Shown: piece by piece, positions 16,990 through 25,495 of the stretch
Numbering within the stretch: position 1 is the stretch's first letter
Layout: every line of letters begins with the position of its first letter
Assembly: GCA_963702175.1 (NCBI GenBank)
Contig: OY969721.1
Span: 496,001 to 560,000, forward strand
DNA: 64,000 nucleotides
Direction of reading: 5' to 3'
Source of the DNA: VRUE01 sp963702175
GTDB lineage: Bacteria; Actinomycetota; Thermoleophilia; Solirubrobacterales; 70-9
The notes under the pieces: generated by a model
The model's database searches: none
The model's input: the letters and a program-made list of their open reading frames with translations, nothing else
What the model was told of the DNA's origin: nothing
Translations under genes and position numbers: made by a program

Positions 16990-17181
16990 TCAGGCGGCCT
17001 TGGTGACCTTGTTGGCCTTCAAGCAGCGCGTGCAGACATAAGTGCGCAGCTTGCGGCCGTTCTCCTGAATCCGGACCTTCTGCAGGTTCGGATCGAAGCG
17101 CCGCTTGGTGGCGACCATCGAGTGGCTGCGGGACTGGCCGAACGCCGGTCCCTTGCCGCAGCTATGACATACCTTCGCCAT
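16990..17181 (-). CDS. rpmB: 50S ribosomal protein L28, zinc-binding form
   Basis: 63 residues starting MAKVCHSCGKGPAFGQSRSH. Two CxxC pairs (CHSC near 5-8 and CTRC near 50-53) mark the zinc-binding C+ paralogue. Actinobacteria often encode both C+ and C- L28 forms, but no second copy is in this window. It follows the antitoxin gene by 24 bp. Confidence 0.95.
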   Translation of the reverse strand: MAKVCHSCGKGPAFGQSRSHSMVATKRRFDPNLQKVRIQENGRKLRTYVCTRCLKANKVTKAA

Positions 17182-17205
17182 CGGGTCGGAGATGGTACAG
17201 GAGCT

Positions 17206-17394
17206 TCAAATCTCAGCAAAGGTCTCCTCGAGCTTGCTTAGATCGACCTCGTCGCCAACCGGAACCAGCATTGCCACGGGATCACCATCTCGGCAGATCA
17301 CAATCTTCTCGCCATTTTCGACACGTCCGATCAGCTCTGACAGTCGAGTTTCGGCAACGTGAATCTCAACTCTTGCCAAGCCATCGAGGCTCAT
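17206..17394 (-). CDS. Phd/YefM-family antitoxin without an adjacent toxin
   Basis: 62 residues from ATG 17394 (AGGGGGAG just upstream; a TTG five codons earlier is possible). The sequence IHVAETRLSELIGRVENGEKIVICRDGDPVAMLVP is the conserved Phd/YefM fold that binds operator DNA and neutralises a RelE- or Doc-type toxin. No toxin-sized ORF lies on either side: ribH is upstream and rpmB downstream. Codon use and the AT-rich leader differ from the neighbours, suggesting acquisition. Confidence 0.75.
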   Translation of the reverse strand: MSLDGLARVEIHVAETRLSELIGRVENGEKIVICRDGDPVAMLVPVGDEVDLSKLEETFAEI

Positions 17395-17461
17395 TGCTCC
17401 CCCTTTCAAGCTCTAAATAAATCTAAATCAGGATAGGGAGTCATTCAGACAAAAGCCTTCG

Positions 17462-17479
17462 GCCATGTAAATTCATGGC
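17462..17479. promoter_or_regulatory. Inverted repeat in the antitoxin leader
   Basis: GCCATG-TAAATT-CATGGC gives 6-bp perfect arms about 70 bases upstream of the antitoxin start, in an AT-rich leader (17410-17480) that stands out from the surrounding GC-rich DNA. An autoregulatory operator is plausible for this family but not shown. Confidence 0.35.
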
Positions 17480-17496
17480 GAGTTGCCATCGAGCGC

Positions 17497-17560
17497 GGCG
17501 CATCCGACTTTGACCCACACCAGGGTGGGTGAATGTCGGCTGCGCGGCCTCGATTGACCC
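17497..17560. repeat. Family C hairpin repeat, copy 1 (3' of ribH)
   Basis: A 64-bp sequence nearly identical to 44672-44735. It folds into a stacked hairpin: GCGCA/TGCGC, CCGAC/GTCGG and ACCCAC/GTGGGT arms around a small loop. It lies 55 bp after the ribH stop. With copy 2 after trpS, both copies follow the last gene of a minus-strand transcript, consistent with a 3'-end or REP-like role. No T-tract follows. Confidence 0.75.
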
Positions 17561-17614
17561 TAAGCGCAGTTCAGCAGCGAGCAGCCTGCGTGAACCGGAT
17601 GCCCAGGTAGCGAT

Positions 17615-18103
17615 CTAGCCGAGCTGGTGCTTGAGCAGGGCCATGCGGGCGACGGTGAGGGCGGCGTTGCGGCCTTGGTCGCGCTTGCCGCCGCCCGCCC
17701 GGGCGAGGGCCTGCTCCATCGTGTCGCAGGTGATCACACCAAAGGCGCAGGGAACGCCCGTCTGCAACTGCACATCTTGAATCCCCCGCGCCGCCTCGGC
17801 GCAGACGAAGTCGTAGTGGTCGGTCTCGCCGCGGATGACGACGCCGAGGCAGGCGACGCCGGCGAAGGCCGCGTCAGCCAGCTGCCTGGCAGCGAAGGGC
17901 AGCTCGTAGGCGCCTGGCACCGAGAGCTCCTTAACACTGCCCCCGTCCACACCGGCTATCTTGAAGCCCTCTCTGGCGCCGCTCAGCAGCCGCTCGGCGA
18001 GGTCCTCGTAGAAGCGGCCGACGCAGACCGCGAAGTGCAGCGGCGCCAGAGCGTTGCGCTCTTCCTCGCTGAACGTTTCGAGGAACTCCCCGGCCTCAGC
18101 CAC
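17615..18103 (-). CDS. ribH: 6,7-dimethyl-8-ribityllumazine synthase
   Basis: Condenses the ribityl-pyrimidine with dihydroxybutanone phosphate, the penultimate riboflavin step. 162 residues with VPGAYELP near 63, GVVIRGETDHYDFV near 87-100 and VITCDTMEQALARAGG near 122-137. It overlaps the ribBA stop by eight bases, closing the ribD-ribE-ribBA-ribH operon. Confidence 0.95.
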   Translation of the reverse strand: MAEAGEFLETFSEEERNALAPLHFAVCVGRFYEDLAERLLSGAREGFKIAGVDGGSVKELSVPGAYELPFAARQLADAAFAGVACLGVVIRGETDHYDFVCAEAARGIQDVQLQTGVPCAFGVITCDTMEQALARAGGGKRDQGRNAALTVARMALLKHQLG

Positions 18104-19421
18104 CCTCCGCCTCCGCGTCGCGCTCCTCCTCCTCGTGGATCATCTCCTCGTCGAGGGCGAGGCCCTGGTGGTGCAGCGAGTGGCCCATCTTGTCCCGCTT
18201 CGCCCGCAGGTAGGCCTCGTTGTGGGAGTTGGGAGAGGCTTCGATCGGCACCTGCTCGGCGACCGAGAGCCCGTACCCCTCGAGGCCGTGAATCTTCTTC
18301 GGGTTGTTGGTGAGAATGCGGATGCTGGTCAGGCCGAGGTCGACCAGGATCTGGGCGCCGATCCCGTAGTCGCGGAGGTCGGCGGGCAGCCCCAGCTTCA
18401 GGTTGGCTTCGACCGTGTCGGCGCCCTCCTCCTGCAGCTTGTAGGCCTTCAACTTGTTGAGCAGGCCGATCCCGCGCCCCTCCTGGGAGAGGTAGAGGAG
18501 GACGCCGCGGCCCTCCTCCTCGATCATCGAGAGTGCCGCGACTAGCTGTTCGCCGCAGTCGCAGCGCATGCTGTGGAAGACGTCGCCGGTCAGGCACTCG
18601 CTGTGGACGCGGACCAGCACGTCCTCGGTGCCGTCGACCTCGCCCTTGACCATCGCCACGTGGTGCTTGTCGTCGACCAAAGAGCGGTAGCCGACGGCGG
18701 TGAATTCGCCGAACTCGGTCGGCAGCGCCGTGTCGACGACCCGCTCGACCAGCTTCTCGGTGCGCCGCCGGTAGGCGATTAGGTCGGCGACGGTGATCAT
18801 CTTCAGGCCGTGCCGCTCGCAGTAGGGGATCAGGTCGGGGACGCGCGCCATCGTCCCGTCCTCGTTCATCACCTCGCAGATCACCCCGGCCGGGTTGAGG
18901 CCGGCGAGCCGGGCCAGGTCGACGGCGGCCTCGGTCTGGCCGGTCCGCTCCAAGACCCCGCCGGCCTTCGCCTTGAGCGGGAAGACGTGGCCGGGCTGGA
19001 CCAGGTCGCGGGGGCTAGCGCCGGGGTCGACGGCGACCTGGATCGTCCGCGCCCGGTCGGCGGCGGAGATCCCGGTGGTGACGCCCTCCCGCGCCTCGAT
19101 CGCGACCGTGAAGGCGGTCTGGAGCGGCGTCTCGTTCTTGGCCGCCATCAGGTCGAGGCCGAGCTCGTCGCAGCGCTCGGGCGTGAGCGCGAGGCAGATC
19201 AAGCCGCGCGCCTCCTTGGCCATGAAGTTGACCGCCTCGGGGGTCGCGAACTGGGCCGCCATCGTCAGGTCGCCCTCGTTCTCGCGGTCCTCGTCGTCGC
19301 AGACGACGACCATCCGACCCTGGCGGATCTCCTCGATCGCCTCCTCGATCATCGCGAAGGGGCCCTCGCCCGCCTCGGCTGCCACACCCTCTGTCTTCTG
19401 CGTCTCCGTCATCTGGCTCAC
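18096..19421 (-). CDS. ribBA: Bifunctional DHBP synthase / GTP cyclohydrolase II
   Basis: 441 residues. The N-terminal half (about 20-230) is DHBP synthase (DDEDRENEGDLTMAA, TGISAADRA, GHVFPLKAKAGG). The C-terminal half is GTP cyclohydrolase II with the zinc motif CLTGDVFHSMRCDCG and EGRGIGL. Together they supply both riboflavin precursors. It overlaps ribE by four bases. Confidence 0.96.
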   Translation of the reverse strand: MSQMTETQKTEGVAAEAGEGPFAMIEEAIEEIRQGRMVVVCDDEDRENEGDLTMAAQFATPEAVNFMAKEARGLICLALTPERCDELGLDLMAAKNETPLQTAFTVAIEAREGVTTGISAADRARTIQVAVDPGASPRDLVQPGHVFPLKAKAGGVLERTGQTEAAVDLARLAGLNPAGVICEVMNEDGTMARVPDLIPYCERHGLKMITVADLIAYRRRTEKLVERVVDTALPTEFGEFTAVGYRSLVDDKHHVAMVKGEVDGTEDVLVRVHSECLTGDVFHSMRCDCGEQLVAALSMIEEEGRGVLLYLSQEGRGIGLLNKLKAYKLQEEGADTVEANLKLGLPADLRDYGIGAQILVDLGLTSIRILTNNPKKIHGLEGYGLSVAEQVPIEASPNSHNEAYLRAKRDKMGHSLHHQGLALDEEMIHEEEERDAEAEGG

Positions 19422-20023
19422 GCCCGCTCCTTTCCAGCGAATGGTGACACCAACCTCTCCACGTACTTTGCGATCACGTCACACTCGACGTTGATCTTGC
19501 GCCCGGCATCGGCCTCCCCCAGGTTCGTCCGCTCCAGCGTCTCGGGGATCAAGGACACCTCCGCCCAGTCATCGCCCAACGCCGCCACGGTGAGGCTGAC
19601 ACCGTCAAAGGTGATCGAACCCTTCTCGACCACGTAGCGCAGCAGGTCCGGTGCGAGCGCGACGCGCAGCCGGCGGGCGAAACCGTCCTCCTCGACCGAA
19701 GCGACCTCGCCGACGCCGTCGGCGTGGCCCTGGACGATGTGCCCTCCGAGTCGGTCAGAAGCCTTCATCGCCAGCTCGAGGTTGACTCGGCTCTCAGGTT
19801 CCAAGCCACCGAGGGCGGTGACATCCAGCGTCTGGTTCATAGCCTCGGTCTCGAACCCGCTCGTTCCGACGCTCCTGGCCGTGAGGCAGACGCCGTTGAC
19901 AGCAACAGAGTCTCCGGTCGCGATCTCATCAGCCAACGAAGTGGCGATGCGCACCCGCGCCCCGTCGGCGCCGCTCTCGATCGACTCGACCGTGCCTACG
20001 TCTTGGACTAGCCCCGTGAACAC
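19418..20023 (-). CDS. ribE: Riboflavin synthase alpha subunit
   Basis: 201 residues starting MFTGLVQDVGTVESIE, the canonical start of the family. Two tandem lumazine-binding repeats are visible (about 1-95 and 96-190, the second beginning HIVQGHADGVGEV). It dismutates two lumazines to riboflavin. It abuts ribD and overlaps ribBA. Confidence 0.96.
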   Translation of the reverse strand: MFTGLVQDVGTVESIESGADGARVRIATSLADEIATGDSVAVNGVCLTARSVGTSGFETEAMNQTLDVTALGGLEPESRVNLELAMKASDRLGGHIVQGHADGVGEVASVEEDGFARRLRVALAPDLLRYVVEKGSITFDGVSLTVAALGDDWAEVSLIPETLERTNLGEADAGRKINVECDVIAKYVERLVSPFAGKERA

Positions 20024-21193
20024 TCACCACTCCTTGAATCGGGCTTGAACGAGAACATCGTCGCCGACGGTCTCGACAGTGGAGGACAGGGCGGTCCGGC
20101 GCGCGGGTGGCGCCGTAGGGGGTACCGCCCCTGAGGAAGCTTTAGCTACCGGAAGGGGCGGTGGGTCCCCTGCGGCGACAGGACCCGCGCGCAGAGCCCC
20201 GTGTCCCACACCTCCAAGCAACACCGGCGCGACGAAGATGCGGGTTTCGTCGATGGCGTCAGCGTCGGCGAAAGCGGCAGCGAGGGTCTGGCCACCCTCG
20301 AGGAAGAGGCTGGCGATGCCGCGGCGGCCGAGGTCGGCGAGAGCGGCATCGATGCTGCCGGCGACGAGGACCTCGACGCCTGCTTCGCGCAGCGCGATCT
20401 GGTGGGACGGGTCGGCATCGGGTGAGGCGATGACGAGCACGGATGACTCATCGAGCGTATGGACAAGCTGAGAGTCGAGCGGGAGGCGAGCCTTGGAGTC
20501 GAAGACGACGCGGGTCGGCTGGCGGGCGGCGTCCGGGGTGCGCGCGGTGAGGAGCGGATCGTCGGCGAGAACGGTGCCGATGCCGACGGCGATCGCGTCT
20601 GATTCAGCGCGCCAGCGGTGGACGAGCGCGCGGCTGGACTCACTGGAGATCCAAGGGGAGTCGCCGGGTGGCGGGGTCGTGCGACCGTCGAGCGACATCG
20701 CCAGCTTGAGCGTGACGAGGGGCAGGCCGGTGCGGGCGTGCTTGCGGAACGGCTGGTTGAGCAGCCGCGCCGCGGTCGCCTCCTGGCCGGCCGCCGTCTC
20801 GACCTCGATCCCGCCGTCGCGGAGGATCCCGGGCCCACGTCCGGAAGCCTTCTCGGTCGGGTCCTCGGAGCCGATCACCACCCGCCCAATCCCGGCCTCG
20901 AGGATCGCTTCCGTGCACGGTGGCTGCCGACCCTGGTGCGCGCACGGCTCCAAAGTCACATACATCGTCGCCCCCGCCGGGTCCTCTCCCCGCCGCCGGC
21001 AATCCTCCAACGCCGCCCGCTCGGCGTGCAATCCGCCCAGTTCGGCATGGAACCCCTCGCCGATCACGGCTCCGTCCCGCACGACGACCGCGCCGACCAG
21101 TGGATTAGGACTGACTCTCCCCCGCCCTTGCTCCGCAAGCTCAAGAGCTCGCTGCAGATGCGCCCGATCCGTGGCTGTGAGCTGGGCATTCAT
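20024..21193 (-). CDS. ribD: Bifunctional riboflavin deaminase/reductase RibD with a palindromic insert
   Basis: The deaminase domain has the zinc motifs HAERAALEDC and LEPCAHQGRQPPC; the reductase domain begins LVTLKLAMSLDGRT and ends VETVGDDVLVQARFKEW. Just before that ending, about 33 residues (GPVAAGDPPPLPVAKASSG, then AVPPTAPPA) are encoded by a family-A palindrome. I favour ATG 21193 (MNAQLTATDRAHL) because the upstream ATG 21220 overlaps a perfect palindrome. First gene of the rib operon. Confidence 0.92.
   Translation of the reverse strand: MNAQLTATDRAHLQRALELAEQGRGRVSPNPLVGAVVVRDGAVIGEGFHAELGGLHAERAALEDCRRRGEDPAGATMYVTLEPCAHQGRQPPCTEAILEAGIGRVVIGSEDPTEKASGRGPGILRDGGIEVETAAGQEATAARLLNQPFRKHARTGLPLVTLKLAMSLDGRTTPPPGDSPWISSESSRALVHRWRAESDAIAVGIGTVLADDPLLTARTPDAARQPTRVVFDSKARLPLDSQLVHTLDESSVLVIASPDADPSHQIALREAGVEVLVAGSIDAALADLGRRGIASLFLEGGQTLAAAFADADAIDETRIFVAPVLLGGVGHGALRAGPVAAGDPPPLPVAKASSGAVPPTAPPARRTALSSTVETVGDDVLVQARFKEW
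20099..20192 (+). repeat. Family A palindromic element inside ribD
   Basis: The segment 20101-20192 is identical base for base, by eye, to 22889-22980 in the flippase gene. Outer arms are GCGCGCGGGT/ACCCGCGCGC; inner stems are CGCCG/CGGCG, AGGGG/CCCCT and ACCGCCCCT/AGGGGCGGT around the loop GAGGAAGCTTTAGCTACCGG. It is read in frame by ribD on the strand opposite to its reading in the flippase. Confidence 0.9.
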
Positions 21194-21198
21194 GGCAC

Positions 21199-21216
21199 TG
21201 ATTGACTCGTCAATCA
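21199..21216. promoter_or_regulatory. Perfect 18-bp palindrome between ribD and the glycosyltransferase
   Basis: TGATTGACTCGTCAATCA has 8-bp perfect arms. It lies six bases before the preferred ribD start and 50 bp before the divergent glycosyltransferase start, the place expected for a regulator binding site. No FMN riboswitch could fit: the divergent gap is only 72 bp. Confidence 0.5.
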
Positions 21217-21265
21217 ACATCGTACCGGGGCGGCTGATCCGAATACGGGGATACCCTCCCCCACC

Positions 21266-22252
21266 GTGAAGCTGATCGTCCAGATCCCTTGCCTGAACGA
21301 GGCGGAGACGCTGCCGGCAACCGTGGCCGACATCCCGCGCCGAATCGAGGGGGTCGATGAGGTCGAGCTGCTGGTGATCGACGACGGCTCAACCGACGGC
21401 ACGGCGGCGGTCGCGCGCGAGCACGGAGTCGAGCACATCGTCCGTCTCCCCAACAACAAGGGCCTCGCCGCCGGCTTCCAGGCGGGCCTAGACGCCTGCC
21501 TGAAGCTGGGCGCCGACGTCATCGTCAACACCGACGCCGACAACCAGTACCGCGGCGCCGACATCCCGAAGCTGCTCGGCCCGATCCTCGCCGGTCACGC
21601 CGACATGGTGGTCGGCGACCGCCAGGTATCCCGCATCGAGCACTTCTCCGGGCCGAAGAAGGCCCTGCAGCGCCTCGGTAGCTGGGTCGTGCGCCGGCTC
21701 TCGGGAACCGCGATCGCCGACACCACCTCGGGCTTCCGCGCCTACAACCGCGAGGCGGCGCTGGGCCTCCTCGTCGTCGACAACTTCACCTACACGCTGG
21801 AGAGCCTGATCCAGGCCGGCAAGATGCTGGTCGCAGTCGACCAGGTCAAGATCGGGGTCAACCCGCAGATGCGCGATTCCCGCCTCTTCGACTCGACCGG
21901 CGCCTACGTGCGCCGCAACGCGCTCTCGATCCTGCGCATCTACGCCCGCTACGAGCCGCTGCGCGTGTTCGCCACGGCCGGGCTGGCGGTCGGAATCCTC
22001 GCCCTCGCCGCCTGGATGCCCTTCCTGCTCGACTGGATCCTCAACGGCGACAGCAGCGGACACGTCCAGTCGCTGATCCTCGGCGCGGTGCTCTTCATCG
22101 CTGCTGTGCAGCTGCTGGCGCTGGGCGTGATCGGTGACCTCCTCGCCGGCCAGCGGGTGATGACCCAACGCGTGTTCGAGCGAGTGCGGCGGGTCGAGCT
22201 GGCGCTCGACGTCGAGCCCTCGCACTACGAGCGCGGCGCCTCCGCGCGCTGA
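21266..22252 (+). CDS. Family 2 glycosyltransferase with two C-terminal membrane segments
   Basis: 328 residues, GTG start. GT-A motifs IPCLNEAETLP, VIDDGSTDGT and the metal-binding NTDADNQYRGAD (near 90) are clear; two hydrophobic helices lie near 235-255 and 268-290. This architecture matches dolichol-/undecaprenyl-phosphate sugar transferases that charge a lipid carrier. It overlaps the flippase start by one base, so both probably serve the same surface polysaccharide. Confidence 0.87.
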   Translation: MKLIVQIPCLNEAETLPATVADIPRRIEGVDEVELLVIDDGSTDGTAAVAREHGVEHIVRLPNNKGLAAGFQAGLDACLKLGADVIVNTDADNQYRGADIPKLLGPILAGHADMVVGDRQVSRIEHFSGPKKALQRLGSWVVRRLSGTAIADTTSGFRAYNREAALGLLVVDNFTYTLESLIQAGKMLVAVDQVKIGVNPQMRDSRLFDSTGAYVRRNALSILRIYARYEPLRVFATAGLAVGILALAAWMPFLLDWILNGDSSGHVQSLILGAVLFIAAVQLLALGVIGDLLAGQRVMTQRVFERVRRVELALDVEPSHYERGASAR

Positions 22253-23694
22253 TGCGTTCGCTCCGCAAAGCGCCGGGCGGAGGCTCGGCGACCGCCGACT
22301 ATGGCAAGACCGCGAGCTTCCTCGCCATCGGCGTCGGCCTCACCGGCGTGATCACCTACGTCTACTTCTTCATCGCCTCGCACGTGCTGTCCAAGCCCGA
22401 CTACGGCGAAATCACCGTCGTCTGGTCGGCCGTCTTCATCACCGTCTCCACCCTCTACCGCCCGGTCGACCAGCTGCTCTCGCGCCACATCTCCGAACGC
22501 CTGGCGAAAGGAGAGCCGGTGCGCGAGCCGACCCTGGTCGCGACCAAGATCCAGCTCGGCCTCGCCGCGACCTTCGCCGTCATCACGCTCGTCCTGCGCG
22601 GGCCGATCCAGGACGACCTGCTCAGCGGCAACGAAACGCTCTACTGGGTCTTCTTCTGCGCGGTCCTCTTCTACGCCGCCAGCTACTTCGCCCGCGGCTA
22701 TCTGGCCGGGCACCGTCGCTTCGGCCTCTTCACCGCGATGATCCTCTCCGAGTCCGTCTTCCGCACCCTGTTCGCGGTCCTGGTCGCGGTCGGGCTGCTC
22801 AGCGGCCAGTCGGCGGTGGCGATCGGGATCGTCGCGGCTCCTTTTCTCAGCTTGCTTGTGGTGCCAGCGGCTTTCGCACGCCGAGCTCGCGCGGGTGGCG
22901 CCGTAGGGGGTACCGCCCCTGAGGAAGCTTTAGCTACCGGAAGGGGCGGTGGGTCCCCTGCGGCGACAGGACCCGCGCGCCAGGCGGAGGAATTCTCGCT
23001 GGCCCACGGCGCCGGCTTCGCCGCGGCGGTGCTGCTGATCATGTTCAGCGAGCAGGTTTTCCTCAACGCCGGGCCGCTGATCGTGCGCGGGCTGGAGGGC
23101 GCCGCGGCGGCCGGCTTCATCTTCAACGTGCTGATGATCGCGCGGGCGCCGCTGCAGCTCTTCCAAGCGGTCTCGACCAGCATCCTCCCCCACCTGACCA
23201 GCCTCCACACCAGCGACGAGCCCGGCAGCGAGGACGAGTTCCACCGCTCGGTGCGGATGGTCCTGGCGGCGATTGCCGCCTTCACCGCTCTCGTTGCAGT
23301 TGCCGTCCTGGTCGCCGGCCCCCAGCTGATGCAGCTCGCCTTTAGCGAGAAGTTCACCTACGACCGGCTCGGCCTGCTCTTCGTCACCGCCGGGATGGGC
23401 CTCTATCTGTCAGCGGTGACGGTCAACCAGGCCTGCCTCGCGCAGGGTCAGGTGCGGCGCGCCGCGGCGCGCTGGATCGGATGCGCCGCCTTCTTCGTCG
23501 CCTGGTGCTTCCTGGCGCCGATCGGCGAAGAGTTCCGCCGGGTCGAGGTCGGCTTCGCCCTCACCGCCACCCTGCTCCTCGGCCTGCTCTTCCTGATCTA
23601 CCAACTGCCGCGCGAGCGAGCCGAGGACGTGCCGACCGCCGGCTCGACCGAGGAGCTCGAGGCGCGCCTGGCCGCCGCCGACGAGGGAAGCTAG
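22252..23694 (+). CDS. Wzx-like polysaccharide flippase with a palindromic insert
   Basis: 480 residues with about a dozen hydrophobic segments, typical of the lipopolysaccharide-flippase (MOP) superfamily that moves lipid-linked glycans across the membrane. Residues around 214-246 (RAGGAVGGTAPEEALATG, then RGGGSPAATGPARQ) break a loop between membrane helices and are encoded by the family-A palindrome. The frame is kept. The coupled glycosyltransferase supports a glycan-export role. Confidence 0.83.
   Translation: MRSLRKAPGGGSATADYGKTASFLAIGVGLTGVITYVYFFIASHVLSKPDYGEITVVWSAVFITVSTLYRPVDQLLSRHISERLAKGEPVREPTLVATKIQLGLAATFAVITLVLRGPIQDDLLSGNETLYWVFFCAVLFYAASYFARGYLAGHRRFGLFTAMILSESVFRTLFAVLVAVGLLSGQSAVAIGIVAAPFLSLLVVPAAFARRARAGGAVGGTAPEEALATGRGGGSPAATGPARQAEEFSLAHGAGFAAAVLLIMFSEQVFLNAGPLIVRGLEGAAAAGFIFNVLMIARAPLQLFQAVSTSILPHLTSLHTSDEPGSEDEFHRSVRMVLAAIAAFTALVAVAVLVAGPQLMQLAFSEKFTYDRLGLLFVTAGMGLYLSAVTVNQACLAQGQVRRAAARWIGCAAFFVAWCFLAPIGEEFRRVEVGFALTATLLLGLLFLIYQLPRERAEDVPTAGSTEELEARLAAADEGS
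22889..22980 (+). repeat. Family A palindromic element inside the flippase gene
   Basis: 92 bp identical to the ribD copy. In this orientation it is read GGAVGGTAPEEALATGRGGG without a stop; the next frame would hit TAG at once. Flanks outside the arms differ from the ribD copy, so this is a discrete repeat and not a larger duplication. Confidence 0.9.
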
Positions 23695-23698
23695 GGAC

Positions 23699-25495
23699 AT
23701 GGAGGGCCACGACGCCGAGCTGATTCTCGCCGCCGGCGCCCTGCTCGCCGCCGGGATCGGCGCAGCCCTGATCGCGGAACAGGTCCGTGTTCCGGGCCTG
23801 CTCCTCTTCCTCGGGCTCGGGATGCTCGCCGGTTCAGAGGGCATCGGCGGGATCGAGTTCGACGACGACGAGCTGGCCCGCACCCTGGGCACGATCGCGC
23901 TGATCCTGATCCTCTTCGAGGGTGGCCTGACCGCCGGCTGGCGCGAGATCCGGCCGGTGCTTGGGACAGCCGCCTCGCTGGCCACCATCGGCACGGTCGT
24001 GACCGCAGTCGTCGCCGGCCTGGCGGCGCAGTGGATCTTCGACCTGAGCACACTGGAGGGGATGCTGGTCGGCGCCGCGATCGCCGCCACTGACTCAGCC
24101 GCGATCTTCGCCGTCCTGCGCCGCTCGACCCTGGAGAAGCGGCTGGCCCGCTCGCTCGAGGGAGAGTCCGGGATGAACGACCCGGTCGCGCTGCTGCTGG
24201 TGATCGGGTTCATTGAATGGATCCAGGACCCGGGCTACGGGCTCGCCGACATGGCCGGGCTGCTCGCCCTCAAGCTCGCCCTGGGCGCCGCCATCGGGCT
24301 TGCGCTGGGACGGATCGTGGTTGCAGCCCTGAACAAGGTGCGGCTGCCCACCGACGGGATCTACCCGGTCGCGACGATCGCGATCGCTGGCCTCGCCTAC
24401 GGCCTGGCCGAGGTCGCCCACGGCTCCGGCCTGCTCGCCACCTACCTGACCGCGCTGGCGCTGGGGTCAGGCAACATCCCGGCGCGGCGCACGATCGTCG
24501 CCTTCCACGAGGGGGTCGGCTGGGTCGCCCAGATCGGCCTCTTCGTCCTGCTCGGGCTGCTCGTCTTCCCCAGCGCCCTCGGCGACGTCGCGGTCGAGGG
24601 CCTGGCCCTCTCGGCAGTGCTGATCCTCGTCGCGCGCCCCTTCGCCGCTCTCGTCGCCACCCTCTTCTCCCCCTTCGGCATGCGCGAGCGAGCAATGCTC
24701 GGCTGGGCCGGCCTGCGCGGCGCCACGCCGATCTGGCTCGCCACCTTCCCCGTCGTCGCCGGCGTCGCCGGCGGCGAGGAGTTGTTCGCGATCGTCTTCT
24801 TCGTCGTCGTCACCTCGACCCTGATCCAGGGAGCGAGCTTCGAGCCGTTGGCACAGCGGCTCGGGCTGACCACCGACGAGCCGGCTCTGCCCCGCCGCCT
24901 GCTCGAGTCGGGTCGGATCCGACGCATGGGCGGTGACGTGATCGCCTACCGCCTTCGCCCCGGCGCGGCCGCGGCAGGACACCTGGTGCGCGAACTGGGG
25001 CTGCCGCGCGAGGCGCTGGTCAACGTGATCGTGCGCGACGGGCGAGCGCTCCCGCCGCGCGGATCGACCCAGCTCAAAGAGGGCGACGAGCTGCACGTGC
25101 TGGTGCGAGGCGAGTTGCGCGACGAGGTCGAGAAGCTGACGCGGCGCTGGCAGGAGGGACCAGTCGGCACGCCGCCGGTGCCGAAGCTGCCCCGCACCGG
25201 CGCCACCCAGGTCTTCACCGTCCGCCCCGGGGGTGACATCGAGGATCCCTCAGACCCGAAGGAGGTCGATGGCGTCGCCGTGATCGCGATCCTGCGCAGC
25301 CGCCGCGACCGCTCCAGCGCCCTGGTGGCGCTGGCGGACGGCCGCTACTCGGTGACGACCGAAGGCGTGGTCGCAATCGGCGGCCGCCAAGCGCTGGTCC
25401 GCTGGTCCGAACGGCGCGCCGAGCGGGTCGGCGACGACCCTCCGGAGCGCGCCTGGTGGCAGGAGGTCATCGGGGCGCTGATCGCGCGTGGTTAG
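23699..25495 (+). CDS. CPA1-type K+(Na+)/H+ antiporter with RCK-C domain
   Basis: 598 residues. The first about 400 hold some twelve membrane helices with the CPA ion-site motif GESGMNDPVALLL near 157 and LFEGGLTAGWREI near 80. The cytosolic tail (about 410-470) is a TrkA-C/RCK-C regulatory domain (GHLVRELGLPREALVNVIVRDG). This resembles NhaP2/CvrA potassium-proton antiporters. It starts four bases after the flippase stop. Confidence 0.87.
   Translation: MEGHDAELILAAGALLAAGIGAALIAEQVRVPGLLLFLGLGMLAGSEGIGGIEFDDDELARTLGTIALILILFEGGLTAGWREIRPVLGTAASLATIGTVVTAVVAGLAAQWIFDLSTLEGMLVGAAIAATDSAAIFAVLRRSTLEKRLARSLEGESGMNDPVALLLVIGFIEWIQDPGYGLADMAGLLALKLALGAAIGLALGRIVVAALNKVRLPTDGIYPVATIAIAGLAYGLAEVAHGSGLLATYLTALALGSGNIPARRTIVAFHEGVGWVAQIGLFVLLGLLVFPSALGDVAVEGLALSAVLILVARPFAALVATLFSPFGMRERAMLGWAGLRGATPIWLATFPVVAGVAGGEELFAIVFFVVVTSTLIQGASFEPLAQRLGLTTDEPALPRRLLESGRIRRMGGDVIAYRLRPGAAAAGHLVRELGLPREALVNVIVRDGRALPPRGSTQLKEGDELHVLVRGELRDEVEKLTRRWQEGPVGTPPVPKLPRTGATQVFTVRPGGDIEDPSDPKEVDGVAVIAILRSRRDRSSALVALADGRYSVTTEGVVAIGGRQALVRWSERRAERVGDDPPERAWWQEVIGALIARG

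Noticed and set aside
21194..21265. FMN riboswitch before ribD
   Set aside because: The divergent gap is too short and lacks the conserved RFN motifs.
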